Assembly (NCBI RefSeq): GCF_024139115.2
Contig: NW_026943205.1
Span: forward strand, 310,001 to 374,000
Direction: 5' to 3'
DNA: 64,000 nucleotides
Source: Armigeres subalbatus
Lineage: Eukaryota > Arthropoda > Insecta > Diptera > Culicidae
In this document: positions 55,331 to 64,000 of the stretch, piece after piece
How the letters are laid out: each line of letters begins with the position of its first letter
Position numbering within the stretch: the stretch's first letter is position 1
Notes under the pieces: generated by a model
What the model was told of the DNA's origin: nothing
Seen by the model: only the letters and a program-made list of their open reading frames with translations
Database searches by the model: none
Program-made: the position numbers and the translations under genes

Positions 55331-58178
55331 TGAGGATTTTTAATTAAATTTGTTATTATTTCTCTACGGGAAGAGGATAAATGTTTCTATTATTGTATCT
55401 TGGAAAGGGAAATAATGTCATTAGTATACCTAACTTTTTATGAACCATGACAATATATAATATCTAACTATCCAGAAATCCGCATAAAACAATTTGAACT
55501 AATACTGATGTGTTTTGCAGTTTTCATATTTCCTTTTATAATTCACGTAAACCGCGTGAAAAATCTTTGGGGAAATTTGCGTAAAAACGTTAATATTCCA
55601 AAATCTACGTCAAAATAGTTGAGTTGAAAAAAAAAACGGCGCAAGAAATGACCCAAAGTGCATTTAACTAAACACATGGAAGCATCAAGTAATTTATATA
55701 ATCGAATCTTTCTTTAACTCATTAGCTCAAATTGGATATAATGGCATGAACTTGAATAAACATAAAAACTTGCAGTTGTGTCAACTATATCTCTGAATTT
55801 AAAACATATCATCGGCATAATGTTTTAATCAGTTTGCAGCTTTTCCAATAATAATGCTTTTATAGTAGTGAGCACAATTTAGCCTTGTTTATGATTAACT
55901 GCCAATTCATGCCCAGATTCCTTTCCAACAAGCGACATGCTTTACACAAGATGAAATTACTCTTTATCTCTCTGACTCACATTCGCCATGCGCTGAAGGT
56001 TGTCTCTCCAGCGGGTGGCATACTAAACCTGGAACCGCTATCTCTTATTCTCTCTGTTTACATTTCGTTTGACAAGAACGCTCGATTGAGCTAGTACAGC
56101 ACCATTCGAAATCTTGTACTGCGACTGAATGAAGTCGGGCAAATACATAATGCCGCAATTTTTTCCGAAACGAATGCAAAAATAACGAATCAGGTGATTC
56201 GATTCGAGATCTGTCACCACCTGGTTGTGGACGAAGCGGTTAGTGGTGGGAACGTAGAACTGATCGATAAATCCGATGAACAATCAAATATTTGTATTTT
56301 ATATTTTTGATTAGCTTGTAATGTGGACCAGAAACACGAAACAATAGAATATTTTTTAACTCCAGAGAGAGAGTTTTTCTTGGATCCTCAACGCACAACA
56401 TTATTGGTATGTATACGCTTTCGCACTTCTCAACAACACACTGTGGATATTGCCAGACGAATGACTACATGCGGTATTTAGCGATTCCCACTTCATACCA
56501 GAGTGGACTTTATCTGAATCTAATGGTATCTCCATTTTTTCTGTTTATGCCGATTAACTTTTGTCTGTTGGGTGACCCACCTCTGAAATGTCACCGACAA
56601 TGATCAACAGAATATTTTTCTTCTACAAAAATACGTAGATGTTTGGTGGAAGGCTATGGAAGATCTCCTTCGGGAAGTGAGGAACTGCCAGTACAGTTCC
56701 TTAGGTTAAATCAGTGTTTGATCCCAGTAATAGTGTTCCAAATAAAGGTATGCTAATATTTGTATTTTCGCAGATAGCCAAGCATTCTTTCATTGCGAAA
56801 AGGTGTGTCAATAGAATTCCTTAAATTGATACTGGACAGGGTTCCTGTGCAATATGGTAATTAAAAGGTAGACGAGCTTGCGATACAAGATTCAAACACA
56901 GAGTTCATTGACCCAGAATCTATCTCCGGTTTTATACTGAGAATAATGCTGAGAAGAACAAAGGTTGCAAGGGACCAAGGGCTTGACGACGACACGTAAT
57001 GCTGCGGTTTCAAATTCCAGCTCATTAAACTATAAATAATGTATGTATCTGCAAAGCCAGGTTCCACCAAAGCGGCAGTGTGTCGCACAAAGCGCACTAG
57101 CTCCAGTCCTGGGGTGGCACCCAAGGCTTGAAATATTCTCCAAATCATACCAGGTACCTAAATTGAAATAATTACTTGGTGGTGAATGTTAATAAACTTA
57201 CCGATAGCAACAAAAATGGCCAAAGGTGTTATAAAACAAACACTCATGGTTGTATTCGACGCTACCCAACAAACAATTCAAGCTGAGTATGCTAGTTTGT
57301 TATCTGAAGACACCTATTTTCAGCTGTATAAACGCTTTATTCGTCTTCAATGTGTAACTAATAGGGTGGTCCCTGTCCAGCACCAATGAGACCCCGCTTA
57401 TTCAAATGCCTCAGGGTCGGCGTACGCGCTTGATTATCGCGGCCAAGAAAACATTCAAAAAGTTTTGTTAAGACACTCTACCGCTATTAACGTCTTCGCA
57501 CTACAGGTACCAGTTTTCCACTTCTTACCATAAAACAAGTCGACCTGCCGGTAGTCCGGACTGCTACAAAATGGCCACTGAACACTGTCGGTTGGCTTGT
57601 AGCCAGCTTTCAAGAATAACTTCAGTTGATAAGACACAGGACGTCAACGGAACGACACTGCGGATTTTCACACCTTGGTCTCCAGGTTGGTGGTTCAGGA
57701 GCGACCACGTCGTTAACGCGACACCATTTCAACGGTAAGCCGGGATCCTGCATGGTGATGGGGAAAGTTTTTTCGTTTTACGATGGCCTTATGATCTGGA
57801 CAGATTAGTGATGGTATTACCTGGATGTTTCCCAATATTCACTTCCGTTTTTCTCGCTCTAATATCGTTAATATTGCTTCAAAATAGCGTAAGTATAAGT
57901 AATTTTCTTTATCAGAACTGGTAGTCGCATTCATGTCCTTCTTGTACAAAAGTTGCGACTAAACTGTTCTTGTCATAACAGAACTCCATCCACCCTCAGC
58001 TAATGTCCATGGTTTCATCGATTTTACCACCCACAATGGCTATGCATATTCTTTTTTGGGTCGTCTGGTGGTAGTAAGCGGAACTATCGTGATGTGGCTG
58101 CGTTCTGCACAGCGGGTGTTGGGTGGTGTCCAGTATACATGTTTGAACAGTTTCTTGTTATTTGTGAACAACACTCTA
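55331..58178. other. mostly unassigned; two unrecognised minus-strand frames
   Basis: Long A/T-rich sequence without element ends. Two minus-strand open frames (56038-56283 and 56861-57148) look more protein-like than their surroundings; the first is listed separately. The second reads MIWRIFQALGATPGLELVRF and RHTAALVEPGFADTY, with a hydrophobic run near its end, and has no family I recognise. Confidence 0.3.
56038..56283 (-). CDS. unrecognised protein-like frame, 81 residues
   Basis: The frame reads MFIGFIDQFYVPTTNRFVHN, then VVTDLESNHLIRYFCIRFGK and MYLPDFIQSQYKISNGAVLA. Its amino-acid mixture is balanced, and the DNA is less A/T-rich than the neighbourhood, which makes a decayed or exonic coding piece possible. 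I do not recognise any domain. There is no obvious polyadenylation or splice arrangement, and no adjoining frame extends it. It could equally be chance. Confidence 0.2.
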   Translation of the reverse strand: MFIGFIDQFYVPTTNRFVHNQVVTDLESNHLIRYFCIRFGKNCGIMYLPDFIQSQYKISNGAVLAQSSVLVKRNVNRENKR

Positions 58179-58385
58179 TAGGGTAACTGTACCAGTTGTT
58201 CCTAATTTGGACAGTGTCTCGCATAACTCCAAAAATAAAGCAATTTCCGAGGACACCGCTACAGGAGATGCATCACTATGCTTCTTCGCTTTTATGAAAT
58301 TGACCGATAGTTTTTGGAAAATATGCATTTTTCATGGTTGGCCAAATTAGGCACTAAGGTGGCCAAAACCGGTACACTTCCCCTA
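58179..58385. mobile_element. 207-bp TAGGG-type MITE
   Basis: TAGGGTAACTGTACCAGTTG and CTAATTTGG at the left face the reverse complement of TAGGGGAAGTGTACCGGTTT and CTAATTTGG at the right. TA lies at both ends. Non-coding. Confidence 0.8.
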
Positions 58386-58500
58386 TTACGAAACACAAAA
58401 ACACTAAAATCTGAAAGGTCTTAGACGAATCAACACACCACTGCTTACAAATGTTTGTTGGGTAGAGTCTTAATGTTCACGAATCCATTGCGACTGTTAA

Positions 58501-58687
58501 AGTCACTCCTGACGGAATCCAAGTTTCAAAGTGCTCGCGTTTTCGGGGGCACACCACTCGCTCGAAGCAACGCACAACAACCACGCAGCAAAACTAATCC
58601 CAACAAAAATGACAGTTGTGCGTTCTTCCGTATCGAGTGGTGTGCCCCATGAAAGAGCACTTTGAAACTTGGTTCCGTGGAGTGACC
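58501..58687. mobile_element. second copy of the TTAA piggyBac-like MITE
   Basis: The left arm matches the copy at 20873 almost base for base (GTCACTCCTGACGGAATCC onward). The right arm matches with small deletions near its end. TTAA is present at the left border (58497-58500), but the right border reads TTCT, so the right target copy has changed or been lost. The centre differs from the first copy. Confidence 0.8.
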
Positions 58688-58988
58688 TTCTTTATAACAA
58701 CGATGTGATAATTTTTCAAGGCTCTCATAGATATGAAAAATTTCTCCGCAGTATAAGAATAGCTATCCAAGCATTACGGCGGTGAATGCACCACGTGGCG
58801 ACTAAATTTTACAAAATATCAAGCTTAGCTTTTTTTTCTGGAGGTATGTTTTTCTTAGGCGACTATCTGGGGTGATTTTTCGCTGCGACCAAAAATGAGC
58901 GGAAGAGTAGATTTATTTATGAGCGGTACAGTACATTCTTGGAGAATAAAATGTTCATTAGGAAACAATGAAACCGTGAAAATTAGAA

Positions 58989-59481
58989 TAGGGCAAAAGA
59001 TCCGATAGTCGTGGGTTGCTACTAGTTGCGGTATGTAGTTTTAACAGATACTATAGATTTAACCAGCAACCCATTGTGTTATCAATTGTTGACTGTCATT
59101 ATCGAAAAAACAGCAAAACAACTAAGACTCGAAATCACAGTCAAATCAAGTATCACTAATATTCTTATTTTTCGGTTTTGCACCAATAGTTGCGGTAGTG
59201 TTCCATATAGTTGCGGTCTATACAAAACAATGAATTCGTCAACTATAGGAAACACAAATTAAAAATACCACAACTATTAGAATTTTCATAATAATTGGAG
59301 TGATATTTTGGAGGTTCACAATAATGGTTTTACTTGGATCGAACATAATTCATCTAAAATAATTGATTAGCTGTGGCATGAATACACTGTAAGTAAGCTA
59401 CATAATTGCTATTGATAGCAGAGTGAGAAACTTAGTGGTAGCGACGTGCTTAGTTCCTCCACTATTGGGTCTTTTACCCTA
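58989..59481. mobile_element. 493-bp TAGGG-type MITE
   Basis: TAGGGCAAAAGATCCGATAGT-type left end pairs with the reverse complement of TAGGGTAAAAGACCCAATAG at the right. The inside carries AGTTGCGGT words several times (about 59025, 59189, 59210) and AACTA counterparts. TA at both borders, no transposase. Confidence 0.8.
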
Positions 59482-60284
59482 TTTGTTAGTTAAATATTTG
59501 ACGTTTGTTTGTTTTCCATATTGAACTGGAAGTAGTGCCGTATGTTTTAAATAATTAAAAGCTTCCTTTTGAGTTAAATTATCCATATTTTCTACACACC
59601 AAAAAAATATGACTATTAGACAGGTGACGTATTTTAATAAAAAGTCACAAAACCACATGACATAAACAGAATTGTATATTTTATAATGTCACATGATTTA
59701 AAATTACATGTCACAGAAACTAAACACAGCATCCGGTGCAACAGGTGCTAACGTATAAGTTGTCGTAGACTTAAGGACAAAGTTGGAAGAGTACCACGAT
59801 GGCGGCCAATATGGCACCGGACCTTCCACGGACCAACCCCACACCTCCCGCACTCCTCTCCCACCAACATTCCGAATGCATCGAACAGCATTGAACAAAA
59901 AGTTTAATATTTAAATTACTAACCTGCTCACAGCATATTTATTCACTTCCCGTGATAGCCGACACATTTTATCAAAAGGTCCCATTACTTTCGGCTCCAG
60001 ACCTTCTCATAAATCAAGCAGTTTCATTGCCAATTTATTAGCCGTTCGCGATTTAATTGGGCTTATCACTTCTTCTCAAAGGGCACTGAAAAAATCAAGT
60101 TTTCACTCATCTCCGCACATGAGGAGCCCGAAAGTCATGATGAATACCAAATTAAACATCACTTTTCGAAATCAGTCACATTTTGTTTAAACCAAAAACT
60201 GTATAAACTGCTATTTTGCCTGAAAAACGATGCATAAAAGTCGCAGAGCAGTAAATAACAGCACCGGCAGCAGCAAACTAATAA
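59482..60284. other. no gene; possible host non-coding DNA at 59930-60250
   Basis: 59482-59700 is A/T-rich. 59930-60250 looks unique, with words such as TTTATTAGCC, GCGATTTAATTG and CATAAAAG typical of insect non-coding regulatory DNA in composition only. No frame is convincing. Confidence 0.3.
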
Positions 60285-60430
60285 TTAGGGTAGCTCAAAA
60301 AAATAATTTTGCTCCCGCTCAGTCCCGATTAATGAGTTATAATTTGGGTGTCCATCCGATGGTTGGGCTGGTTTTGAATAGGAAACACAAATTACTGAAG
60401 TCGTTTCAAGCATCATGTCAGTTTATATAG
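60285..60430. repeat. terminal fragment of a TTAGGGT-type MITE
   Basis: TTAGGGTAGCTCAAAAAAAT followed by ATTTTGCTCC is the counterpart of the end at 11096. The opposite end was not found. Confidence 0.6.
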
Positions 60431-61704
60431 CGAATTGAATTAACATTATTCTGATTGTGGTGCTTACGTGTTTGGACCCTAACTGAGGAGACCATATGAC
60501 TGGATGAAATATTTTAGGAGCTTCAACTCCATAGACAATCCCGCATTGAATGATTCAATAGTTGCAGGTCGATTTTAATCGAGTTGCGAATCTTTAGCAT
60601 GATAATTAGGCTTCTCCAGAGAGCATCAGTGAAACGTGCAATTCAGCAAATACCCCAATGATGTCTTCTGTTCTCCATCACTTTCCAGGCAGATACTGCT
60701 AGTCTAGTCTAGTCTACACCTGTTACTGGGGCAGATGCTTCACATACAAAAGTGTGACATGGGGAGTGGGGTATAAAATGCTATTTTTGCGTTACGTAAT
60801 CAATGGATCTTTTCTGCGGTGCGGTTTTCTTTCAGTGAAGTCTCTGGAGATGTTGCTTTCAGCTGTAGTTCTCTTTCTACAGCTTTTGGAGGAAAGGCAC
60901 TGTAGCCAGTGTAATAAAGGTTTAATTTCGCCTGGTTTCTTTAAAACTGAACGGCATGCGCTCAGCCACTTTAACGCTGATGGGTTTTTTTGGAGGACAC
61001 TCCAGACATGTGACGGAATCAGTGGGCGTGGTGGTGCTGGGTCGTTTTGGAAGCCACCCTACTAATATTCTTTGTTATTTTTAATTCGACATCAATACTA
61101 CTACAGTATGACAGTTTTATTGTACAATACTTTCCAAAGCTTTGGTATAACCACCTTCACCTTAATGCAGTGAAATACTTGCTCAGTGCAAATCGTGGAA
61201 CCAGTTTTACTTCGATCATCGCTCTTTTAAGAAGCGGAGATAGCTGAGTGGTAGTGTGTTGGGCGTTTTTGGAGCAATCAATGATTGCTAAGTCAATTCA
61301 CTGTGGAGGAAGTGAATAATGTTCTGAATATGATTGCTTGATCGCATAAGCTAATTCATTTAACGACACAAAAGGTAGCCAATTTGATACAGAAACCAGA
61401 TCGTTCCAGCTTTTCCAGTAAACCAAATTTCCATTTCCCTTACATATTTGTTGTTCCTGTCACATTGGCAGCCCGTTCGCCAGACGAACCTGCCATAAAT
61501 CTAACCCCAATATAATTCTGGGAGCTCAGCGGAAGTGCAATTTGTTTTCAGCTTGCAGTGGGCGCGTGGTCGCCCATCATTTCAATTCCTTCACATCCTC
61601 GATAGACTGTGAGGAAGTGGCCAGCGCCGTTATCGACCATTAAGAATATTTGAGCTTTCAGACTACACATTGGGGCTGGACAGCAAATCTCATGTTTCCA
61701 TCTA
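60431..61704. other. unassigned, with repeat traces
   Basis: At about 60755-60820 the words GTGTGACATGGGGAGTGG and TTGCGTTACGTAATCAATGG resemble the end of a DNA element that I recall as common in mosquitoes (unverified). 61370-61660 is GC-richer and could be unique non-coding DNA. A tRNA-like segment is listed separately. Confidence 0.35.
61222..61300 (+). repeat. possible tRNA-derived SINE or tRNA pseudogene
   Basis: TAGCTGAGTGGTAG at about 61227-61240 matches the pol III A box (TRGCNNAGTGG) well. About 40 bp on, AAGTCAATTCAC is a degenerate B box. The segment does not fold into a full tRNA by eye, and there is no clean acceptor stem. A SINE head or a decayed tRNA is possible. Confidence 0.3.
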
Positions 61705-62230
61705 TTGGTTCCTTGTGCAATTACGATTGCTTTGGTCTATCACGGAGTAGTAACTACGAAATGCACGGTTATCTTGCTCATTTCTGCCTTTGGCTCATCA
61801 GAAAACCTTTTTCAGGCTATGGGCTCTGATTGCGGGCATGATGCAGGGGAAATTTCGGTATTATTGTGCCTCCTGTTCGACGACTTAGCTTCTCGGCTTC
61901 TGGGTGGGGCAAACCCAAACGTCGCGGGTCATGAAGGTTTCCTCTGGGACGCTCTGCACCGGGTGTTTGAATGCCGGAGTATCACCAGATTGATGCATCT
62001 GAAGCGACAAATGTTGTCCACGCGGTTTGAAGAGGGAAAGCTGCAGCTGCTTAATAAGTCGGCTCGGGAGTAACGTGCCACTGGTGCGGCTTTGGATGAT
62101 TTGGATGATGTGTGCCTTCTACTGCTTACACTGGGGTCGTTATATTCTAGTGTTGTGACGGCACTAGAAACCATGCTGGAGTAGAACTTGTCCCTCGAAT
62201 TCGTCATGTGTCAGCATCCTGACGATGAGA
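61705..62230 (+). pseudogene. Ty1/copia Gag remnant
   Basis: The open frame ends with FLWDALHRVFECRSITRLMH, KRQMLSTRFEEGKLQ and, after a stop, ATGAALDDLDDVCLLLLTL and NLSLEFVMCQ. The order is that of the copia Gag region (W-ALxxxFE, LxxLKxTRF, MxDTLxxDCLLLTLP-like). The N-terminus and the knuckle are not visible. Stops at 62071 and 62181 disable it. Confidence 0.7.
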
Positions 62231-62689
62231 TGAAGAGGAATGGGTTGGGGCTATCGACTCCTCCAGAATCGGATGCAATTTGCCATTTGTTGCAATTTGT
62301 TTTCGTTCTATGGAGTGTAGTCAATGATGGTGTGTTACAGGGTAGATCTGCGGTTACATTGCCAGCTACAAGGCAAATCCCTGACCCAACGAATATGTAC
62401 CTCACTATCCAACTCCGTGGTACTTATGGGGGTGTCTAAGTCGGTGGCCTCTCGTTAAGTAAGTACTACATCAACACTTCCTTCCTCTCCCAAAGTTGCA
62501 GTGAAGATGGGCGTGGCCGGGAGTAGTAATCCTCATGCTTTTGTTATTTTTATTTACAGACTGGAATCAGGACCACTCCTCTTCTTGATTTCTGATAGCA
62601 TTCTAGATAAGGATCTCAAAAGTAAAACATGAGTATCACTGGTGTCAATCTACGAATTACACCGTAACAATGCTAATGCTAATGCTATG

Positions 62690-62945
62690 GAGTGTAGTCA
62701 GCCAGAAAGCTTAAATGGGGACAAGCCAAACTGACGGCGGCATACTTGGTAAACAAGAGTCCAACGTCGACGCTTGAGGCAAACAACACTCCCTTCGAGT
62801 TATGGGAATCGAAAAAGCCGGACGTATCTAACACCGGTTTTTTCGGCAGCGATGTATACGTTCACGTGCCGAAAGAACTGAGGCAAAGCTGGATGATAAA
62901 ACGTGGAAGGTTTTGACGTAAACTACGTCTAAGGGGAAGACTCAG
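62690..62945 (+). pseudogene. Ty1/copia integrase C-terminal region
   Basis: Reads AYLVNKSPTSTLEANNTPFE, LWESKKPDVSN, FFGSDVYVHVPKELR and, one frame on, AKLDDKTWKVL. These are the usual copia blocks NRxPTxxL, TPxELWxGKKP and FGCxxYVHVP after the catalytic core. The DDE core itself and the whole RT front are missing. Confidence 0.8.
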
Positions 62946-62984
62946 ATACAGGGTGTAAAACCGAAATTTCCAAATTCGAGACCG

Positions 62985-63095
62985 TCACGAAATTCTGGGA
63001 TAGATTTCAAACGCTAATAGCGTCTTTATCTTTCGATGGATTTTCGATTTGCTTATCAATAGATTCAGAAACTCAGAAACTTATCAATAGAGTCA
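62985..63095. repeat. small dispersed-repeat insert in copia
   Basis: AAACGCTAATAGCGTCTTTA and TTATCAATAGATTC interrupt the copia sequence. The first word recalls the block at 21603. The second (TATCAATAGA) is repeated within 45 bp. Confidence 0.4.
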
Positions 63096-63329
63096 GTTAC
63101 TTTGCGGAAGAATCAGAAGCTGGAGAAGAACGTACCAGTCAACTGCGAGCAGCTGGTGGAAGTTCCGTCGAGCACCCCAGAAACGGGTGACGAAGAGCGC
63201 TGTGTTGAAGATGCGGCAGAAGGGTGACGATTGGCAAAGGATATTGAAACTTGCTTAACGTTTGCATCCATCACAATGAGACCTGATCGGGCTGTGACTG
63301 TAAATTGTTTCAATCAGTTTTAGTCGTGT

Positions 63330-63712
63330 CCGAATGAAGAGCACTGGACTCATCTGAAACGAAATCTCCGCTATATCAGGGGAACAGTGGATGTCGTAAT
63401 CGTGTGTAAAGTAGCGCACTGTGACGTAGACTGAGTGAACGATCTGACCGATAGTCGTTCGGTTCTTGACTACGTGGTGAAGTTGTATAGGAATACTGTC
63501 GGTTGGATTACAAGAAAGCAACATTCGGTATCACTATCATCTACGAAAGTGGAGCTGCGACGTTGGGCGCTTCTGCATGTCAAACAATGTGGATGGTGCG
63601 CATACTGGAAGATCTTGGTAATCGATTGAACGTTAGTGTTACGAAGATTAATATGCGAGGACAACCAGTCTACGATTAGAACTGCTGAGGACGGCCGATA
63701 CTATAAGAGGGT
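63330..63712 (+). pseudogene. Ty1/copia RT end and RNase H
   Basis: Reads EHWTHLKRNLRYIRGTVDVV, then NDLTDSRSVLDYVVKLYRNT, VGWITRKQHSVSLSSTKVEL and, in another frame, ICEDNQSTIRTAEDGRYYKRV-like residues. These match the copia blocks KRxLRYLxGT, SxSGYxF, WxSKKQxxVALSSTEAE and DNxSAI. The catalytic glutamate region reads STKVEL, where STEAE is expected. The following LTR is not present before the minisatellite. Confidence 0.8.
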
Positions 63713-63714
63713 TA

Positions 63715-64000
63715 GGGACAGAAGGTCGAAAGACAAAAGGTCGAAAGGACAAAAGGTCGAAGGACAAAACGTCCAGAAGACAAAGGTCGAAGGACAAAAT
63801 AGTCGAAAGGACAAAAGGTCGAAAAGGGACAAAAGAATTAAGGACAAAACGTCCGAACAGGACAAAAGGTCGAAAATGCAAAACGTCGAACAGGGCCAAA
63901 GGGTCGAAAGGACAAAACGTCGAATGGGTCAAAATGTCGAAGGACAAAACATCGAACAGGACCAAAAGTTCGAAAATAAAACGTCAGGCAGGACAAAAGG
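63715..64000 (+). repeat. minisatellite, unit GGACAAAAGGTCGAAA, runs off the window
   Basis: At least 15 drifting copies of a 14-17 bp unit (GGACAAAAGGTCGAAA, GGACAAAACGTCGAA, GGACAAAACGTCCGAACA). The open frame seen on the other strand (Phe/Leu/Ser/Pro-rich) is a by-product. The array continues past the end. Confidence 0.9.

Noticed and set aside
63648..63965. Phe/Leu/Pro-rich 105-residue protein
   Set aside because: It is the translation of the minisatellite; the repetition is at DNA level.
1..64000. CRISPR arrays, operons, phage or bacterial defence systems
   Set aside because: The window is eukaryotic TE-rich DNA; the tandem repeats drift in sequence and have no spacer structure.

Overview
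The window is nuclear DNA of an insect, and the repeats point to a mosquito, more likely a culicine (Aedes/Culex type) than an anopheline. The evidence is Jockey-, I-, RTE- and Juan-like LINE proteins, Ty3/gypsy and Ty1/copia retroelements, and many short foldback elements with TA, TTAA or 8-bp target duplications. The species call is inference from family resemblance, not proof. I see no complete host protein-coding gene, no rRNA, no CRISPR and no convincing functional tRNA. By my reading about two thirds of the window is transposable element, nearly all broken, on both strands and often nested.

Layout. 0.4-1.7 kb: a satellite with a 152-bp period that changes orientation, cut by a palindromic element. 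1.8-3.4 kb: a plus-strand LINE interrupted by the 3' end of a second LINE. 3.4-6.6 kb: a minus-strand Jockey-type LINE with RNase H. 6.8-11.1 kb: one TA-flanked MITE and then a stretch without genes, including GC-richer unique-looking blocks that could be host regulatory DNA. 11.1-17.6 kb: a Ty3/gypsy polyprotein with no visible LTRs, split by at least three insertions. Its protease segment is present as a 253-bp inverted duplication around an AT microsatellite, its integrase ORF is still open, and its reverse transcriptase has lost a catalytic Asp. 17.6-23 kb: five non-autonomous DNA elements, including a TTAA-flanked piggyBac-like palindrome and a hAT element filled with TTAATCAT-like repeats. 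23.4-24.4 kb: the ORF1 of a Jockey LINE behind a TATA/CCAAT promoter-like block, cut by a second Ty3/gypsy element (24.37-32.02 kb) with two LTRs, a primer-binding site, a polypurine tract, small ORFs, gag, protease, RT/RNase H and integrase. 33.2-35.1 kb: a further LINE. 36.1-37.8 kb: a hAT element with a perfect 8-bp duplication, inserted in the end of another foldback element. 37.9-40.8 kb: a Juan-like LINE, fused to an RTE-like LINE (40.8-42.06 kb). 42.1-47.66 kb: a full-length but decayed I-clade LINE with 14-bp target duplications. 49.5-52 kb: two more LINE 3' fragments. 58.2-59.5 kb: three MITEs. 61.7-63.7 kb: a shredded Ty1/copia element, running into a minisatellite at the window end.

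How it fits together. No gene here works with another as a cellular pathway. What can be read is an order of events: older LINE and gypsy copies were broken by younger MITEs, and the second gypsy landed in an already present Jockey LINE. I did not find a convincing undescribed functional system. The most unusual objects are the protease palindrome, the hAT element with satellite-like contents, and the dense two-strand TE mosaic, which could be tested as a piRNA source locus.
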